Source: Ascidiaceihabitans sp. (GTDB taxonomy: Bacteria > Pseudomonadota > Alphaproteobacteria > Rhodobacterales > Rhodobacteraceae). From it: 64,000 nt of DNA. The notes under the pieces are model-generated. The model worked only from the letters and a program-made list of their open reading frames with translations. It had not been told where the DNA came from and searched no databases. The stretch lies in the NCBI GenBank assembly GCA_028825475.1, contig JAPKAB010000012.1, forward strand, positions 1 through 64,000, written 5' to 3'. Shown one piece after another: positions 9,345 through 18,624 of the stretch. Each line of letters begins with the position of its first letter. Position 1 is the first letter of the stretch. The position numbers and the translations under genes were made by a program.

Positions 9345-10571
9345 CTATAAAACGTGATCAAGTCCCTCTAATAGCTGATCAATTTCGCCTTGCGAAGTGT
9401 AATGCGTGAAGCTGACGCGCAGGACCCCCTCTTTTGTTGGATCAATGCCCAATGCCTCAAGCGCGCGCACAGCATAAAAATCACCACCGCCCGTCATAAT
9501 TCCACGCTTTGCAAGCTTGGCTGCGACAGGTTCGGCGGGACGGTTCAATGCCATGGCGACAGTGGGTGCACGTGTTTGTGCGTCCAACGTGCCAAGGACA
9601 CGAACGGAATTGCGCCCCTGTACGGCCGACAGCACTTGGTCCAGCAATTCGGTCTCATGACTGCGCATCAGGTCGTGCACAGCGACACCACGTTCCACTG
9701 GTTTGGCAGGTTTAGAAAAGTGGTGGTCATACAATGCATCCACATAGTCAGCCATTCCCGCACATGCCGCGATCTGTGCGTGATCTGGTCCCGCAGGTGT
9801 GAACCGCTTGTACAACGTGTCCTCGTTAAAATAGTGCCCTTGGTTCGGCAACAATTCACCCAAAGCACGACGGATCACCATCAATCCTTGATGCGGCCCA
9901 TAGGTTTTATAGGCTGAAAACAGGTAAATATCTGGCCCCAACGCCCCCACATCCGCAAACCCGTGCGGTGCATAACTCACGCCATCCACACATACAAACG
10001 CACCAGACGCATGGGCCAATGCCGTGATCTCAGTTACTGGATTGATGTGACCCACAACATTTGAGCAATGTGGAAAACAAACCAGACGCACATTCTCGTC
10101 TAGTAACTCTTCCAAATCTTCTGGGTTTAAGAGGCCCGTAACAGGATCGATCTGCCATTCACGTACTTCAATCCCGCGATCTTCCAAACGACGCCATGGA
10201 CCACTGTTTGCCTCATGGTCCTGATTGGTAACAATGATCGCTTCACCCGCCTGCATCATCTGACCAAAAGCTTGGGCCAAGACATAGGTGTTTTGGGTCG
10301 TGGACGGTCCAAAGCTAAGCTCATCAGTATCAACGCCCAGGATCGCAGCCATGCGCACGCGCGCCTCATCCATTTCTTCACCACCCAAGCGGCTGGCCTC
10401 ATAGGCCGCATAGGGTTGCACTTTGCGCTGGGTGTAAAATCGTGTCAGTCGATCAATGACCGCACCGCATGTGTATGACCCACCCGCGTTTTCAAAGAAC
10501 GCTTGACCTTGTAGCGATGGTTCAGAAAATGCCGGAAACTGGCTGCGGACAAAATCGATATCAAGTTTCAT
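9345..10571 (-). CDS. Aminotransferase class V-fold PLP enzyme (cysteine desulfurase-like)
   Basis: A 408-residue fold-type I PLP enzyme. The likely Schiff-base lysine is in LFSAYKTYGPHQG (about residue 220), preceded by the PLP-contacting Asp in CVDGVSYAPHG and the phosphate-side FGPSTTQNTYVLA. The first residues resemble the cysteine desulfurase-like subgroup rather than IscS or SufS. No reactive cysteine loop like that of IscS is evident, so desulfurase activity is uncertain. A terminator hairpin (10604-10633) separates it from the upstream BCCT gene, so it is likely transcribed on its own. Confidence 0.8.
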   Translation of the reverse strand: MKLDIDFVRSQFPAFSEPSLQGQAFFENAGGSYTCGAVIDRLTRFYTQRKVQPYAAYEASRLGGEEMDEARVRMAAILGVDTDELSFGPSTTQNTYVLAQAFGQMMQAGEAIIVTNQDHEANSGPWRRLEDRGIEVREWQIDPVTGLLNPEDLEELLDENVRLVCFPHCSNVVGHINPVTEITALAHASGAFVCVDGVSYAPHGFADVGALGPDIYLFSAYKTYGPHQGLMVIRRALGELLPNQGHYFNEDTLYKRFTPAGPDHAQIAACAGMADYVDALYDHHFSKPAKPVERGVAVHDLMRSHETELLDQVLSAVQGRNSVRVLGTLDAQTRAPTVAMALNRPAEPVAAKLAKRGIMTGGGDFYAVRALEALGIDPTKEGVLRVSFTHYTSQGEIDQLLEGLDHVL

Positions 10572-10603
10572 ACAAGCGCTCCTATGTTCCTAATCAACAT
10601 AAG

Positions 10604-10633
10604 AAAAAAGCCCCGATGCGCAAGCACCGGAGC
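10604..10633 (-). terminator. Intrinsic terminator of the BCCT transporter gene
   Basis: Read on the minus strand, a 10-bp stem (GCTCCGGTGC with GCATCGGGGC, one or two G-T pairs) closes a TTGC loop and is followed by six T. It lies 41 bases beyond the stop of the BCCT gene and before the aminotransferase start. Confidence 0.85.
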
Positions 10634-10673
10634 CTTAAAGTCCTCACAAATAGCTGTGATGTTTCAGTGCGTA

Positions 10674-12311
10674 TTAACCACCATTGTTTTCATTTTTACG
10701 CAGACCATCGCGGATCAGCGCCTTTAGCAGCGACACACCCATCAATGCCATAACAACTGAGAACGGAAGCGCCCCAATAATCATTGCAGTGTTGATGGCG
10801 CCAAGGCCACCCGCCAGCAGCAATCCACCAATCACAAGCGTCAGAATGACACCCCATGTAATGATGTGAATGCGACCTTTCGGGCTTTCGTCACCTGCCG
10901 CAGCAATCGTGTTGATGATCAACACCGCAGAGTCAGCTGACGTCACCAAGTAGGTCAACAGTAGCACAACGATCACAATAGACATTAGCGTGGCCAAAGC
11001 AGGTGAAAGCATGAAGTTAATCATGGCAAACAACTGGCTAGACAGCCCAGCTCCTGTAATTTGGTCACCTGCGCCACCGTTCAATGTTAAGTCAATTGCA
11101 GTTCCACCAGCAAAGGCGAACCAAACAAAACACATAATCGATGGAACGATCATCGCGCCCAAAACATACTCACGGATAGTGCGGCCTTTGGAGATACGTG
11201 CAAGGAACAAACCTACAAACGGTGCGAATGCAATCCACCACGCCCAGTAGAAGATGGTCCAACCACCCTGCCAACCAGCAAGTTTGGAAATCACGCTTTC
11301 TGCGTCGCCGTCAGCGGTCCATACAGTCATAGACATTGCAGGCAAGGCGATGATGTAATCCCAGATACCCGTAAACAAGCTAGACAGCGCGAACATTGTC
11401 GAACCAAAGACCAAGAAAAATGCGAGGATAAAGAACGACAACCCCATATTGATATTGGACAGCCATTTAATGCCTTTGCCAACACCTGACAGAGCAGACA
11501 GTGTTGATGCAAACATTACAATGACAAGTGCCGCAAGCATCGCGATGTTGGTAGGCGTACCGTCTGCCTGCATGATCCAGTTAAAGCCCGTGATGTTGTA
11601 AACACCAGCAGCAAACTGGCTAACACCATAGCCCAAAGTTACCGAAACACCCAATATAGTTGCAATCACTGAAACGATATCAACGATATTGCCCAATGGC
11701 CCTTCAAGGTGACGACCAAACAATGGCGTAAGACCTGAACGAATTGTAAGCGGCAAGCCACGTGAATAGCTAAAGAACGCAAGGGAAAGTCCTACAATTG
11801 CATAGCAACCCCAAGCTGAAAAACCCCAGTGCAGGAACGACCACTTCATCGCGGCGCGAACATTGTCAGCGTCAGATGCAGTGGTATCGCCCATGATAAC
11901 AGACGGGTTATTACCAAAGTGGTACAGCGGTTCGCCCGTTGCATAAGTCAACATGCCAATGCCGATCCCTGCCCCAAACATCATAGAGAACCATGAAAAG
12001 TTCGAGAACTCAGGCTTGCTGTTCTCGCCGCCTAAACGAATTTTGCCAGTCGATGGCCAAAGGGCCAAAGCAAGACAAACAACAATGTAAAAGGTCATGA
12101 CATACATGTACCACGAACCAGTGTTGGCATCGATCGTGCTGCGAATGCCTTTCAGTGCAGATCCAGCACCTTCCGGAAACACTACGGCCCAAAGGATCAA
12201 CGCGCCAATGGCGACTTTTGATCCTATAGTTACGACTTTGGAAAAACCTTCATAAAACCCCGAACTCGCGGTTTCGATATCCAACTCTGTTAGAGGTGGC
12301 TGAATTGACAT
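10674..12311 (-). CDS. BCCT family transporter (betaine/choline/DMSP type)
   Basis: A 545-residue secondary transporter with about 12 membrane helices, belonging to the betaine-choline-carnitine family that takes up quaternary ammonium or sulfonium solutes. The family signature FGAGIGIGMLTYATGEP is present. The substrate-box region around MSMTVWTADGDAESVISKLAGWQGGWTIFYWAWW contains the conserved tryptophans. GGGAGTAGGG precedes the ATG. It lies downstream of HIT, acuI and dmdA on the same strand, about 300 bases from the HIT gene. I infer DMSP or glycine betaine as substrate; the sequence does not prove which. Confidence 0.9.
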   Translation of the reverse strand: MSIQPPLTELDIETASSGFYEGFSKVVTIGSKVAIGALILWAVVFPEGAGSALKGIRSTIDANTGSWYMYVMTFYIVVCLALALWPSTGKIRLGGENSKPEFSNFSWFSMMFGAGIGIGMLTYATGEPLYHFGNNPSVIMGDTTASDADNVRAAMKWSFLHWGFSAWGCYAIVGLSLAFFSYSRGLPLTIRSGLTPLFGRHLEGPLGNIVDIVSVIATILGVSVTLGYGVSQFAAGVYNITGFNWIMQADGTPTNIAMLAALVIVMFASTLSALSGVGKGIKWLSNINMGLSFFILAFFLVFGSTMFALSSLFTGIWDYIIALPAMSMTVWTADGDAESVISKLAGWQGGWTIFYWAWWIAFAPFVGLFLARISKGRTIREYVLGAMIVPSIMCFVWFAFAGGTAIDLTLNGGAGDQITGAGLSSQLFAMINFMLSPALATLMSIVIVVLLLTYLVTSADSAVLIINTIAAAGDESPKGRIHIITWGVILTLVIGGLLLAGGLGAINTAMIIGALPFSVVMALMGVSLLKALIRDGLRKNENNGG

Positions 12312-12607
12312 TGTCCCTACTCCCTTTTTTCTTATTAAATAAGGAGAAGGCTACCAGCTATGGATGATTTGTCACCATTTTTTACAATCTGCGGTACCTA
12401 TAGGCACTTGTGATTAAAAAAAACGGCACTTCCAAGATAAAAGCGTCAATTACTTCCAACAAAAAACTGCGCCTAGAGTTGAGATCTAACGCAAAATTTT
12501 CGAATCGTAGGACCAAATTTACCTAGTCTTCTTACCCAAACAAAATGCTGCACCTGCGTGACACAGATACAGCCCAATTTGATCCATGCGGAGACGCGCT
12601 TATTGGA

Positions 12608-13027
12608 TCAGACGATAGCCGCTGCAATTGCCGCACCATGCGCTTTGATCGCGTCCATATCGCCCATCACACCCGGACCGCGCAACGATACGCCCTCATG
12701 GCGAGGGTGAATGTGGAAATGTAGGTGGAAAATCTCTTGGCCACCCGCTGCCTCACTGAACTGCTGAAGCGTGATACCATCGGCGCTAAATGCAACCTTG
12801 GCAGCATTCGCCACCTTTTTGACGGTCGCCATGACAGCCGCCAACTGGGCGTCAGTCGCATCTAGAATATTACGGCAAGGGGTTTTGGGGATCACCAGAC
12901 AATGCCCGTCAGAACGAGGCATAATGTCCATGATGCAAAGAGTTTCATCGTCTTCATAGACTTTGAAACTTGGGATCTCGCCGCGCAAAATTTTGGCAAG
13001 GATGTTCTGGTCATCATAAGCAGTCAT
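12608..13027 (-). CDS. HIT family protein (histidine triad nucleotide hydrolase)
   Basis: A small 139-residue protein of the Hint branch. The histidine triad is seen as FHLHFHIHPRHEG near residue 100, and the N-terminal CIMDIMPRSDGHCLVIPK is typical. I chose the ATG at 13027 because GGAG lies 7-8 bases upstream; the in-frame TTG at 13039 would sit on that ribosome site. The family hydrolyses nucleoside phosphoramidates or AMP-lysine. It follows acuI by about 40 bases on the same strand, so it may be cotranscribed with the DMSP genes, but no functional link is evident. Confidence 0.9.
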   Translation of the reverse strand: MTAYDDQNILAKILRGEIPSFKVYEDDETLCIMDIMPRSDGHCLVIPKTPCRNILDATDAQLAAVMATVKKVANAAKVAFSADGITLQQFSEAAGGQEIFHLHFHIHPRHEGVSLRGPGVMGDMDAIKAHGAAIAAAIV

Positions 13028-13066
13028 GAGGGTCTCCAATATCTATTGAAGACCCTCTTAAACTGA

Positions 13067-14056
13067 TCAGGCGTTCACATCTACAACAACACGGCCTTTT
13101 ACTTGGCCTTTGAGGATATCAGCACCAAGCGCTGGCAGATCAGACAACACAGCCGGCTGAACCATTGCTTCAAGTTTGTCCATTGGCAGGTCTTTGGCGA
13201 TACGACCCCACGCACGAACGCGGTTGTCGTATGGCTGCATGACTGAATCGATCCCCAAAAGGTTCACACCACGCAACAAGAACGGGATGACGGTTGTTGG
13301 CAAAGCAGCGCCACCAGCCAAACCAACGGCTGCAACAGACGATCCGTATTTCATTTGGCCCAAAACGCGTGCCAGCATTTCGCCGCCCACCGCATCGACG
13401 CAACCGCCCCATGTTTCAGCTTCCATCGGGCGTTTAATCGCCTCGTTCAGCTCTTCACGGGCAACGATCTGTGTCGCACCCAATGATTTCAGGTAATCGC
13501 CTGTTTCTGGACGTCCTGTAACGCCGGCAACTTCATGACCCAACGCAGCCAAGATAGCCGTTGCGACAGACCCAACACCACCAGCAGCGCCAGTGACCAA
13601 AACCGGACCGTCTTTGATACCGTGATCTTCCAACGCCATGACAGACAACATCGCTGTGAAACCGGCGGTACCAACTGCCATCGCCTGACGTGTGTCCAAA
13701 CCTGCAGGCAGCGGAACAAGCCAATCGGCCTTAACGCGTGCCTTTTGGGCGTAGCCACCCCAGTGAACTTCACCAACGCGCCAACCGGTTAAAACAACCT
13801 TGTCGCCCGCTTTGTAACGTGGATCTTCAGAGCTTTCGACAGTCCCTGCGAAATCGATACCGCCAACATGTGGATAGTTGCGCACCAATCCGCCGCCTTT
13901 GGCGCTCAGGCACAAGCCGTCCTTGTAGTTCACAGTTGAGTATTCAACCGCAACCACAACATCACCCGCAGGCAATTGATCCACATCCATCTGCTCAATT
14001 GCAGCTGAAGCCAAACCGCTTTCTTCGTCTTTGTTCATTACCAAAGCGTTAAACAT
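13067..14056 (-). CDS. acuI: Acryloyl-CoA reductase (AcuI), MDR family
   Basis: This NADPH-dependent medium-chain reductase (329 aa) converts toxic acryloyl-CoA, formed when DMSP is cleaved to acrylate, into propionyl-CoA. Visible are YSTVNYKDGL, the substrate-side GGIDFAGTVESS, and the nucleotide-binding VLVTGAAGGVGSVATAILAALGHEV. The sequence matches the AcuI/YhdH group. It lies 49 bases downstream of dmdA; dmdA-acuI cotranscription is known in Rhodobacterales, which strengthens the call over a generic quinone oxidoreductase. Confidence 0.93.
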   Translation of the reverse strand: MFNALVMNKDEESGLASAAIEQMDVDQLPAGDVVVAVEYSTVNYKDGLCLSAKGGGLVRNYPHVGGIDFAGTVESSEDPRYKAGDKVVLTGWRVGEVHWGGYAQKARVKADWLVPLPAGLDTRQAMAVGTAGFTAMLSVMALEDHGIKDGPVLVTGAAGGVGSVATAILAALGHEVAGVTGRPETGDYLKSLGATQIVAREELNEAIKRPMEAETWGGCVDAVGGEMLARVLGQMKYGSSVAAVGLAGGAALPTTVIPFLLRGVNLLGIDSVMQPYDNRVRAWGRIAKDLPMDKLEAMVQPAVLSDLPALGADILKGQVKGRVVVDVNA

Positions 14057-14105
14057 CTATCTCTCCCGTCGCAGGCAAGAACCTGCATTATTGTTCAAAG
14101 AACAC

Positions 14106-15209
14106 TCAAATCCAAAATTGTTCGCGCACCAGCGCAGGACGCATACCGTCAGGTGTTTCCACCTCAAGGTCCGTACCTGGATCCCAATGGGTCATGCGCA
14201 CCATACCAATGGCAACATTCACCTCAAAATCTGGCGACCACGCGGCTGACGTCACTTTGCCAACCTTTTTACCGTTGGCCCAAAGTTGCCAATACCGATC
14301 ACATGGCGGAACCGGTGGTCCTGCAATCTCAATCGGCTGTAGCTGCTGCACAGGTCCCTCTTTGGCTACACGCAAAAGTGCATCACGGCCAATACAGCCA
14401 ATCGCAGTCTGCGTGTCACAGAAACGGCCCAAACCACATTCATGCGGTGTGTTATCGTCAGTCATGTCATTGCCGTAGGACAACAACCCACCCTCAATCC
14501 GTTCGATCAAGTTTGGGCAACCCGCACGTACGTTCAAGTCTTCACCAGCCGCAAACAAGGCATTCCACAATGGCATGCCGATATCGCCACCCTCAACGTA
14601 GATTTCAAAACCGCCCTGCTTGGAATAACCAGAACGGGCAATCGCCATCTCGCGGCCTTCAAAGTCAAACCAGTCAAAGCGGAAGAAACGGATGTCGCGG
14701 ATGCGTTCACCGAACACACGAACCAACAGTTCTTCAGCCTGCGGACCCTGAACAGCTAATGGACTGACATCCGGCTCGTCCACCAAAACATCTAAACGAT
14801 AGCCGTTGGCAATGCCTTTGACCCAATACAATAGGTCACTGTCGGCAATCGAAATCCACCAGCGGTCCTCTGCCAGCTTTAGGCAGACAGGATCGTTCAA
14901 CATGCCGCCTGTCTCATCGACGATAGGCACGTAATAGCATTGACCTGGCAACATACGGCGCAGATCGCGCGGCGTTAGCATCTGCATAAGGCGCCCAGCA
15001 TCTGGACCACGCAATTCGACCTGACGTTCAACCGATACATCCCAGACCTGAACGTGGTCTTTGAGGTGCCGATAATCGGCCTCAACGCTTTCAAAGACCG
15101 TTGGCAACAGCATGTGGTTGTAAACGGTGTAGGCTTTTACGCCAGCCGCCTCGACACCATCAGAAAACGGTGTGCGGCGCAGGCGACGTGAAGGGGAAAG
15201 AAGTGCCAT
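14106..15209 (-). CDS. dmdA: Dimethylsulfoniopropionate demethylase (DmdA)
   Basis: A 367-residue glycine-cleavage T-protein-like enzyme that moves a methyl group from DMSP to tetrahydrofolate, giving methylmercaptopropionate. The N-terminal RRTPFSDGVEAAGVKAYTVYNHMLLP is the hallmark of DmdA and is split here only for length: RRTPFSDGVEAAG then VKAYTVYNHMLL. Further along, ERQVELRGPDAGRLMQ and the C-terminal INVAIGMVR-like strand are typical of the GcvT fold. Length is as expected. It is followed by acuI and preceded by DUF1326/DUF2182, with a divergent GntR gene beyond. Confidence 0.95.
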   Translation of the reverse strand: MALLSPSRRLRRTPFSDGVEAAGVKAYTVYNHMLLPTVFESVEADYRHLKDHVQVWDVSVERQVELRGPDAGRLMQMLTPRDLRRMLPGQCYYVPIVDETGGMLNDPVCLKLAEDRWWISIADSDLLYWVKGIANGYRLDVLVDEPDVSPLAVQGPQAEELLVRVFGERIRDIRFFRFDWFDFEGREMAIARSGYSKQGGFEIYVEGGDIGMPLWNALFAAGEDLNVRAGCPNLIERIEGGLLSYGNDMTDDNTPHECGLGRFCDTQTAIGCIGRDALLRVAKEGPVQQLQPIEIAGPPVPPCDRYWQLWANGKKVGKVTSAAWSPDFEVNVAIGMVRMTHWDPGTDLEVETPDGMRPALVREQFWI

Positions 15210-15292
15210 CAGATTTTCTCCGAACTGAGGACAAGATGCCGCGCAGTCTATTCACATAAACCAAACGCCACATCCCATTGAAACAAAACGAT

Positions 15293-16000
15293 TTAAGGCT
15301 TTGGGCCCTTCCAATCGATTGGACAAATTTCGGCAGACATGTTGTCGAAATCCCAAACGCGGCCATAGTCGCGCACCTTAGAGCGTAGGCCCTTAGCTGC
15401 GATGATATCAGGACCCATCCAGTATTTAGAATTGGACACCATAACAGGATGATCTGGGGATTTGCCCGTCAGCATCTCGATCTCACCTTGGATTTTACGA
15501 CCAATGGTGATGGAGCGTTTGTTGCCTTCACGCGTGATCTCAACAGGTGCACGTTCCGCGCCAATGATCTCAGACACCAGCATCGTGAACAAACCAGTCG
15601 TACCACCTGCTGCACCGCTGAAGATTTGCAAAATGCCGTTGTAGGCTTTGCCGCTTGCGCGCTCATCTACATAGGCAGCAACTTTCCAGTTCCCCTCGCC
15701 CATGCGGCCCGGAATATCGACCAACAGACCGACATTCAAACCTGACAGGTCTTCGCCTTCATAGTGGCCTTCATCAATTGCGATGGCCATCCATGCGTGA
15801 CAGTGGCCCTCGGTGGGAGGATGACCGCCCAAAGAAACAACGCATGGGCAAAATACTGTGCATGAGCAGTTCAAGAACAGCTCGCCTTTGATCGCCCAAT
15901 TGGTCGGTGTCATTTGACGGCGGCCCGGGTTGGGCATCCGTTGATCAATACGCTGACTAATAGGCAGCTTATCTGAATCCTTACGACGCGTTACAGCCAT
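15293..16000 (-). CDS. DUF1326 domain-containing protein
   Basis: This 235-residue protein has no known function. After a basic, disordered N-terminus (about 30 residues), the domain begins with WAIKGELFLNCSCTVFCPC, a cluster of four cysteines (CSC then CPC) that could bind a metal or form disulfides. The rest looks like a soluble beta-rich domain with no transmembrane segment. GGAGG lies 5 bases before the ATG. It starts directly after the DUF2182 gene (1-2 bases), a pairing seen across many bacteria. It is followed by dmdA after about 80 bases. Confidence 0.85.
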   Translation of the reverse strand: MAVTRRKDSDKLPISQRIDQRMPNPGRRQMTPTNWAIKGELFLNCSCTVFCPCVVSLGGHPPTEGHCHAWMAIAIDEGHYEGEDLSGLNVGLLVDIPGRMGEGNWKVAAYVDERASGKAYNGILQIFSGAAGGTTGLFTMLVSEIIGAERAPVEITREGNKRSITIGRKIQGEIEMLTGKSPDHPVMVSNSKYWMGPDIIAAKGLRSKVRDYGRVWDFDNMSAEICPIDWKGPKP

Positions 16001-16001
16001 C

Positions 16002-16832
16002 TTATCCTCCGATGAAATAAGGTGATGCGATCACAAGCAATCCGCCTGCAATAAGGGCCACACCCATTGGTTTCGTTATAACATGCCCGATTTGGGGCAA
16101 CTTTTCTAGAACCATGAACAGGGTCGCGGCCCCCATCCAAAGCAAACTCATGACACCGCCGACAAAACCCAAGACCATAAAGCCCCAGCAACAGCCAACG
16201 CAAAACGCCCCAAGACCAAGGCCCATGCGCACCCCGCCGCCAAATCCGGTTTTCCAATTCCCCAAGAAATACATCATTGGAGAATGGCAAACGCCGTGGC
16301 AGATTTCCTTGGCGCGGGTGAATTGGAACAGCCCAACAGCGATCAACAAACCGGCGGTTATCCAACGCGATGTCGCAAAGCCAAGCATATCAATAATACC
16401 AGCATAAAGCAGCGTAATTTGAACACCTGCGATCAAAGCCGCGAACGCTACCCAAACCACGAAATAACCTAAAATTACGCCTACGAACCCAGCGCGTGTG
16501 CCATCGGCAGATGCCATCAGGTCCTCATAACTGCGCAGGGTCGGCACCATCGTTGGCAACATCATCGCCGCCATCATGATCGCCCACATCGCAAACACAG
16601 GCCCAAAACGGGTCATCGCCATGTCACTCATCATCGGATCCATCATACGCATCTTCTGCGCCATCATGTTCGGGCGGCCCAATAGGTCCAATCCCATATC
16701 CATACTCATCATATACATCATCAACCATGACCCAAGGATCACAGCAAAGAAGGACAACCATAGTGTGGAACGCAGTATGTGAGGCATCGCAAAACTCATC
16801 GATTGGTGGCGACTCAAAGCTAGTCTTGCCAT
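16002..16832 (-). CDS. DUF2182 domain-containing integral membrane protein
   Basis: A 276-residue membrane protein with about seven hydrophobic segments. The first loop, around residues 40-80, is strikingly methionine-rich (LMMYMMSMDMGLDLL, then MMAQKMRMMDPMMSDMAM), as in proteins handling Cu(I). Later it has KEICHGVCHSPMMYFLG and FCVGCCWGFM, adding Cys and His. The family is labelled a predicted metal-binding membrane protein; its role is unproven. The start at 16832 overlaps a palindrome; ATG codons at about 16799 and 16784 are alternatives, since no strong ribosome site decides. Confidence 0.85.
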   Translation of the reverse strand: MARLALSRHQSMSFAMPHILRSTLWLSFFAVILGSWLMMYMMSMDMGLDLLGRPNMMAQKMRMMDPMMSDMAMTRFGPVFAMWAIMMAAMMLPTMVPTLRSYEDLMASADGTRAGFVGVILGYFVVWVAFAALIAGVQITLLYAGIIDMLGFATSRWITAGLLIAVGLFQFTRAKEICHGVCHSPMMYFLGNWKTGFGGGVRMGLGLGAFCVGCCWGFMVLGFVGGVMSLLWMGAATLFMVLEKLPQIGHVITKPMGVALIAGGLLVIASPYFIGG

Positions 16833-16873
16833 TTAAATGCCAGACAATTAAATAACTGACAAACATTAAATGT
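16823..16873. promoter_or_regulatory. Candidate GntR operator region between DUF2182 and gntR
   Basis: The 48-base divergent gap contains two inverted repeats: CATTTAAATG (16830-16839, within a longer imperfect GTCT...AGAC frame) and ACATTAAATGT (16863-16873). The first overlaps the DUF2182 start codon and the second lies 8 bases before the gntR start. This placement suits an autoregulated GntR repressor controlling the divergent DMSP operon. No footprint or consensus was available, so this is inference. Confidence 0.35.
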
Positions 16874-16880
16874 AAGACAT

Positions 16881-17612
16881 ATGAAAATTGATCCAAACAG
16901 CAATGCTGACCTGTCGGCCCAAATCGCCAAATCGATCCGTGATGCAATCATCTCGGGCGACCTGATCGTCGACCAACGCCTGCCTTCAGAGGCCGAGCTG
17001 TCAGATCAATTCGACGTCTCACGCCCCACCGTGCGCGAAGCGCTCAAACGGCTGGCTGCGCAATCCCTGATCCGCACACAACGCGGCGCGACAGGCGGTG
17101 CTTTCGTCAATAAACTTAGCTTTGAAGAAGCCTACCCCCAGCAAATCACCACCTCCACACTGTTGCTGTCCATGAACGCCGTCAGCTTTGAAACCGCCTG
17201 CGAGGCGCGCTACACCCTTGAACGGTCTTGTGCGCCCCTATCTGCACTGCGCCGCACAGCCGATCATCTTGCGACCATGCGCGCCGAAATCCACCGCCAA
17301 TCCCAACCGGGGCTTACGGACGAGGCATTCTGCGCCTCTGACGTGGCCTTTCACCGTGCACTTGTTGATGGCGCTGGCAATCCCGTGCTTAGCTATCAGT
17401 TAGCGGGTGCGGTTGAGGCCATGCAGCCCTTGATGAACATGATCACCTTCTCTGCACGAGACCGGGCCAAGATCATCGAACTGCACACCGCACTTGCCGA
17501 CGCGCTGGAGGCCAACAATGCCACTGGCGTCGACACCGCATTGGCAGGGCTGGAAAGCTACACTACCAATTTGGCAAAGTCCGTCATGGAAAAGCGCAAG
17601 AACAAAGCTTAG
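16881..17612 (+). CDS. GntR/FadR family transcriptional regulator
   Basis: A 243-residue regulator. The N-terminal winged helix-turn-helix (residues 10-75) has the GntR pattern SIRDAIISGDLIVDQRLPSE then LSDQFDVSRPTVREALKRL. The C-terminal FCD-type helical effector domain includes CASDVAFHRALVDGAGN, whose Asp and His are usual metal or ligand contacts. It is divergent from DUF2182-DUF1326-dmdA-acuI with a 48-base gap, so it likely controls that operon, possibly in response to DMSP, acrylate or a CoA ester. It could also act only on distant genes. Confidence 0.9.
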   Translation: MKIDPNSNADLSAQIAKSIRDAIISGDLIVDQRLPSEAELSDQFDVSRPTVREALKRLAAQSLIRTQRGATGGAFVNKLSFEEAYPQQITTSTLLLSMNAVSFETACEARYTLERSCAPLSALRRTADHLATMRAEIHRQSQPGLTDEAFCASDVAFHRALVDGAGNPVLSYQLAGAVEAMQPLMNMITFSARDRAKIIELHTALADALEANNATGVDTALAGLESYTTNLAKSVMEKRKNKA

Positions 17613-17697
17613 ACTTGAAACAACTGGCATAGTCCGTCTATGCGCAGCCTGTGAACTGACCGACGGGTTAGGCATCCACTTCAAGGAAAGCGTCCTC

Positions 17698-18624
17698 ATG
17701 GCCACCAAAACCACACTGCACCCGCGCAATCAGCACCGCGAAGGATATGATTTCACGCGATTGGTGGCTGACACGCCCGCGCTTGAGGCCTTCACAACGC
17801 TGAACCCAAAGGGGCAAACGACCATCAGCTTTCAAGACCCTATGGCGGTTCGGATGCTCAATCGTGCGCTCCTCAAAACACATTACGGCGTTGAAGACTG
17901 GGACATCCCTGAAAACGCCCTGTGCCCACCGATCCCTGGACGCGTGGACTATATCCACTGCCTTGCCGATCTGCTTGCTGGCGATAACAAGAAACAAATC
18001 CCGCGTGGGCCAAAATACAAAGCGCTCGACATCGGAACCGGTGCCAGCTTGGTTTACCCGCTGATTGGTCAAAGCGAATATGGCTGGGAGTTTACGGGCA
18101 CCGATATTGACCCCGTCGCGATCACCTCCGCCAAACAGATTTGCGACCGCAACACCCTGAACATCCCGCTTAGACTGCAAACCAATCGCGAAGATACACT
18201 CAAAGGCGTGATCCAAACCGGTGACAGGTTCCACGTCATTCTGTGCAACCCGCCGTTTCATTCCTCAATGGAAGAAGCCAACAGAGGGACGCAACGCAAG
18301 TGGCGCAACCTTGGCAAAGGAAAGTCATCGACCCTCAATTTTGGGGGACAAAACACAGAACTTTGGTGCCCGGGCGGTGAAGTTTGGTTTATTTCCAACA
18401 TGATTGAGCAAAGCAAAGCTTTCGCCAAACAATGTCTGTGGTTCACCTCACTGGTGTCGAAAAAAGACAACCTGCCACTGCTTTTGAACAGCCTTGAAAG
18501 AGCAGGAATTGCCGATTTCAAAGTTGTTGAGATGGCACAGGGGCAAAAGGTAAGTCGTTTCATCGCATGGACCTACATCCAAAAACACAAACGACCCGCG
18601 TTTATGAATGGCAGCATGAAATAA
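17698..18624 (+). CDS. rlmF: 23S rRNA (adenine(1618)-N(6))-methyltransferase RlmF
   Basis: This SAM-dependent methyltransferase (308 aa, the same length as the E. coli protein) makes m6A1618 in 23S rRNA. It has the SAM-binding motif KALDIGTGASLVYPLIG and the catalytic NPPF motif in ILCNPPFHSSMEEA. The N-terminal TLHPRNQHREGYDF is family-typical. I chose the ATG at 17698 because AAGGAAAG lies just upstream and this gives the canonical length; the frame stays open further up inside gntR. It follows gntR by 85 bases. A fragment of the same gene lies at 20037-20092. Confidence 0.93.
   Translation: MATKTTLHPRNQHREGYDFTRLVADTPALEAFTTLNPKGQTTISFQDPMAVRMLNRALLKTHYGVEDWDIPENALCPPIPGRVDYIHCLADLLAGDNKKQIPRGPKYKALDIGTGASLVYPLIGQSEYGWEFTGTDIDPVAITSAKQICDRNTLNIPLRLQTNREDTLKGVIQTGDRFHVILCNPPFHSSMEEANRGTQRKWRNLGKGKSSTLNFGGQNTELWCPGGEVWFISNMIEQSKAFAKQCLWFTSLVSKKDNLPLLLNSLERAGIADFKVVEMAQGQKVSRFIAWTYIQKHKRPAFMNGSMK

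Noticed and set aside
14153-14767. Plus-strand 204-codon frame opposite dmdA
   Set aside because: Composition is unlike a protein and dmdA on the other strand is certain.
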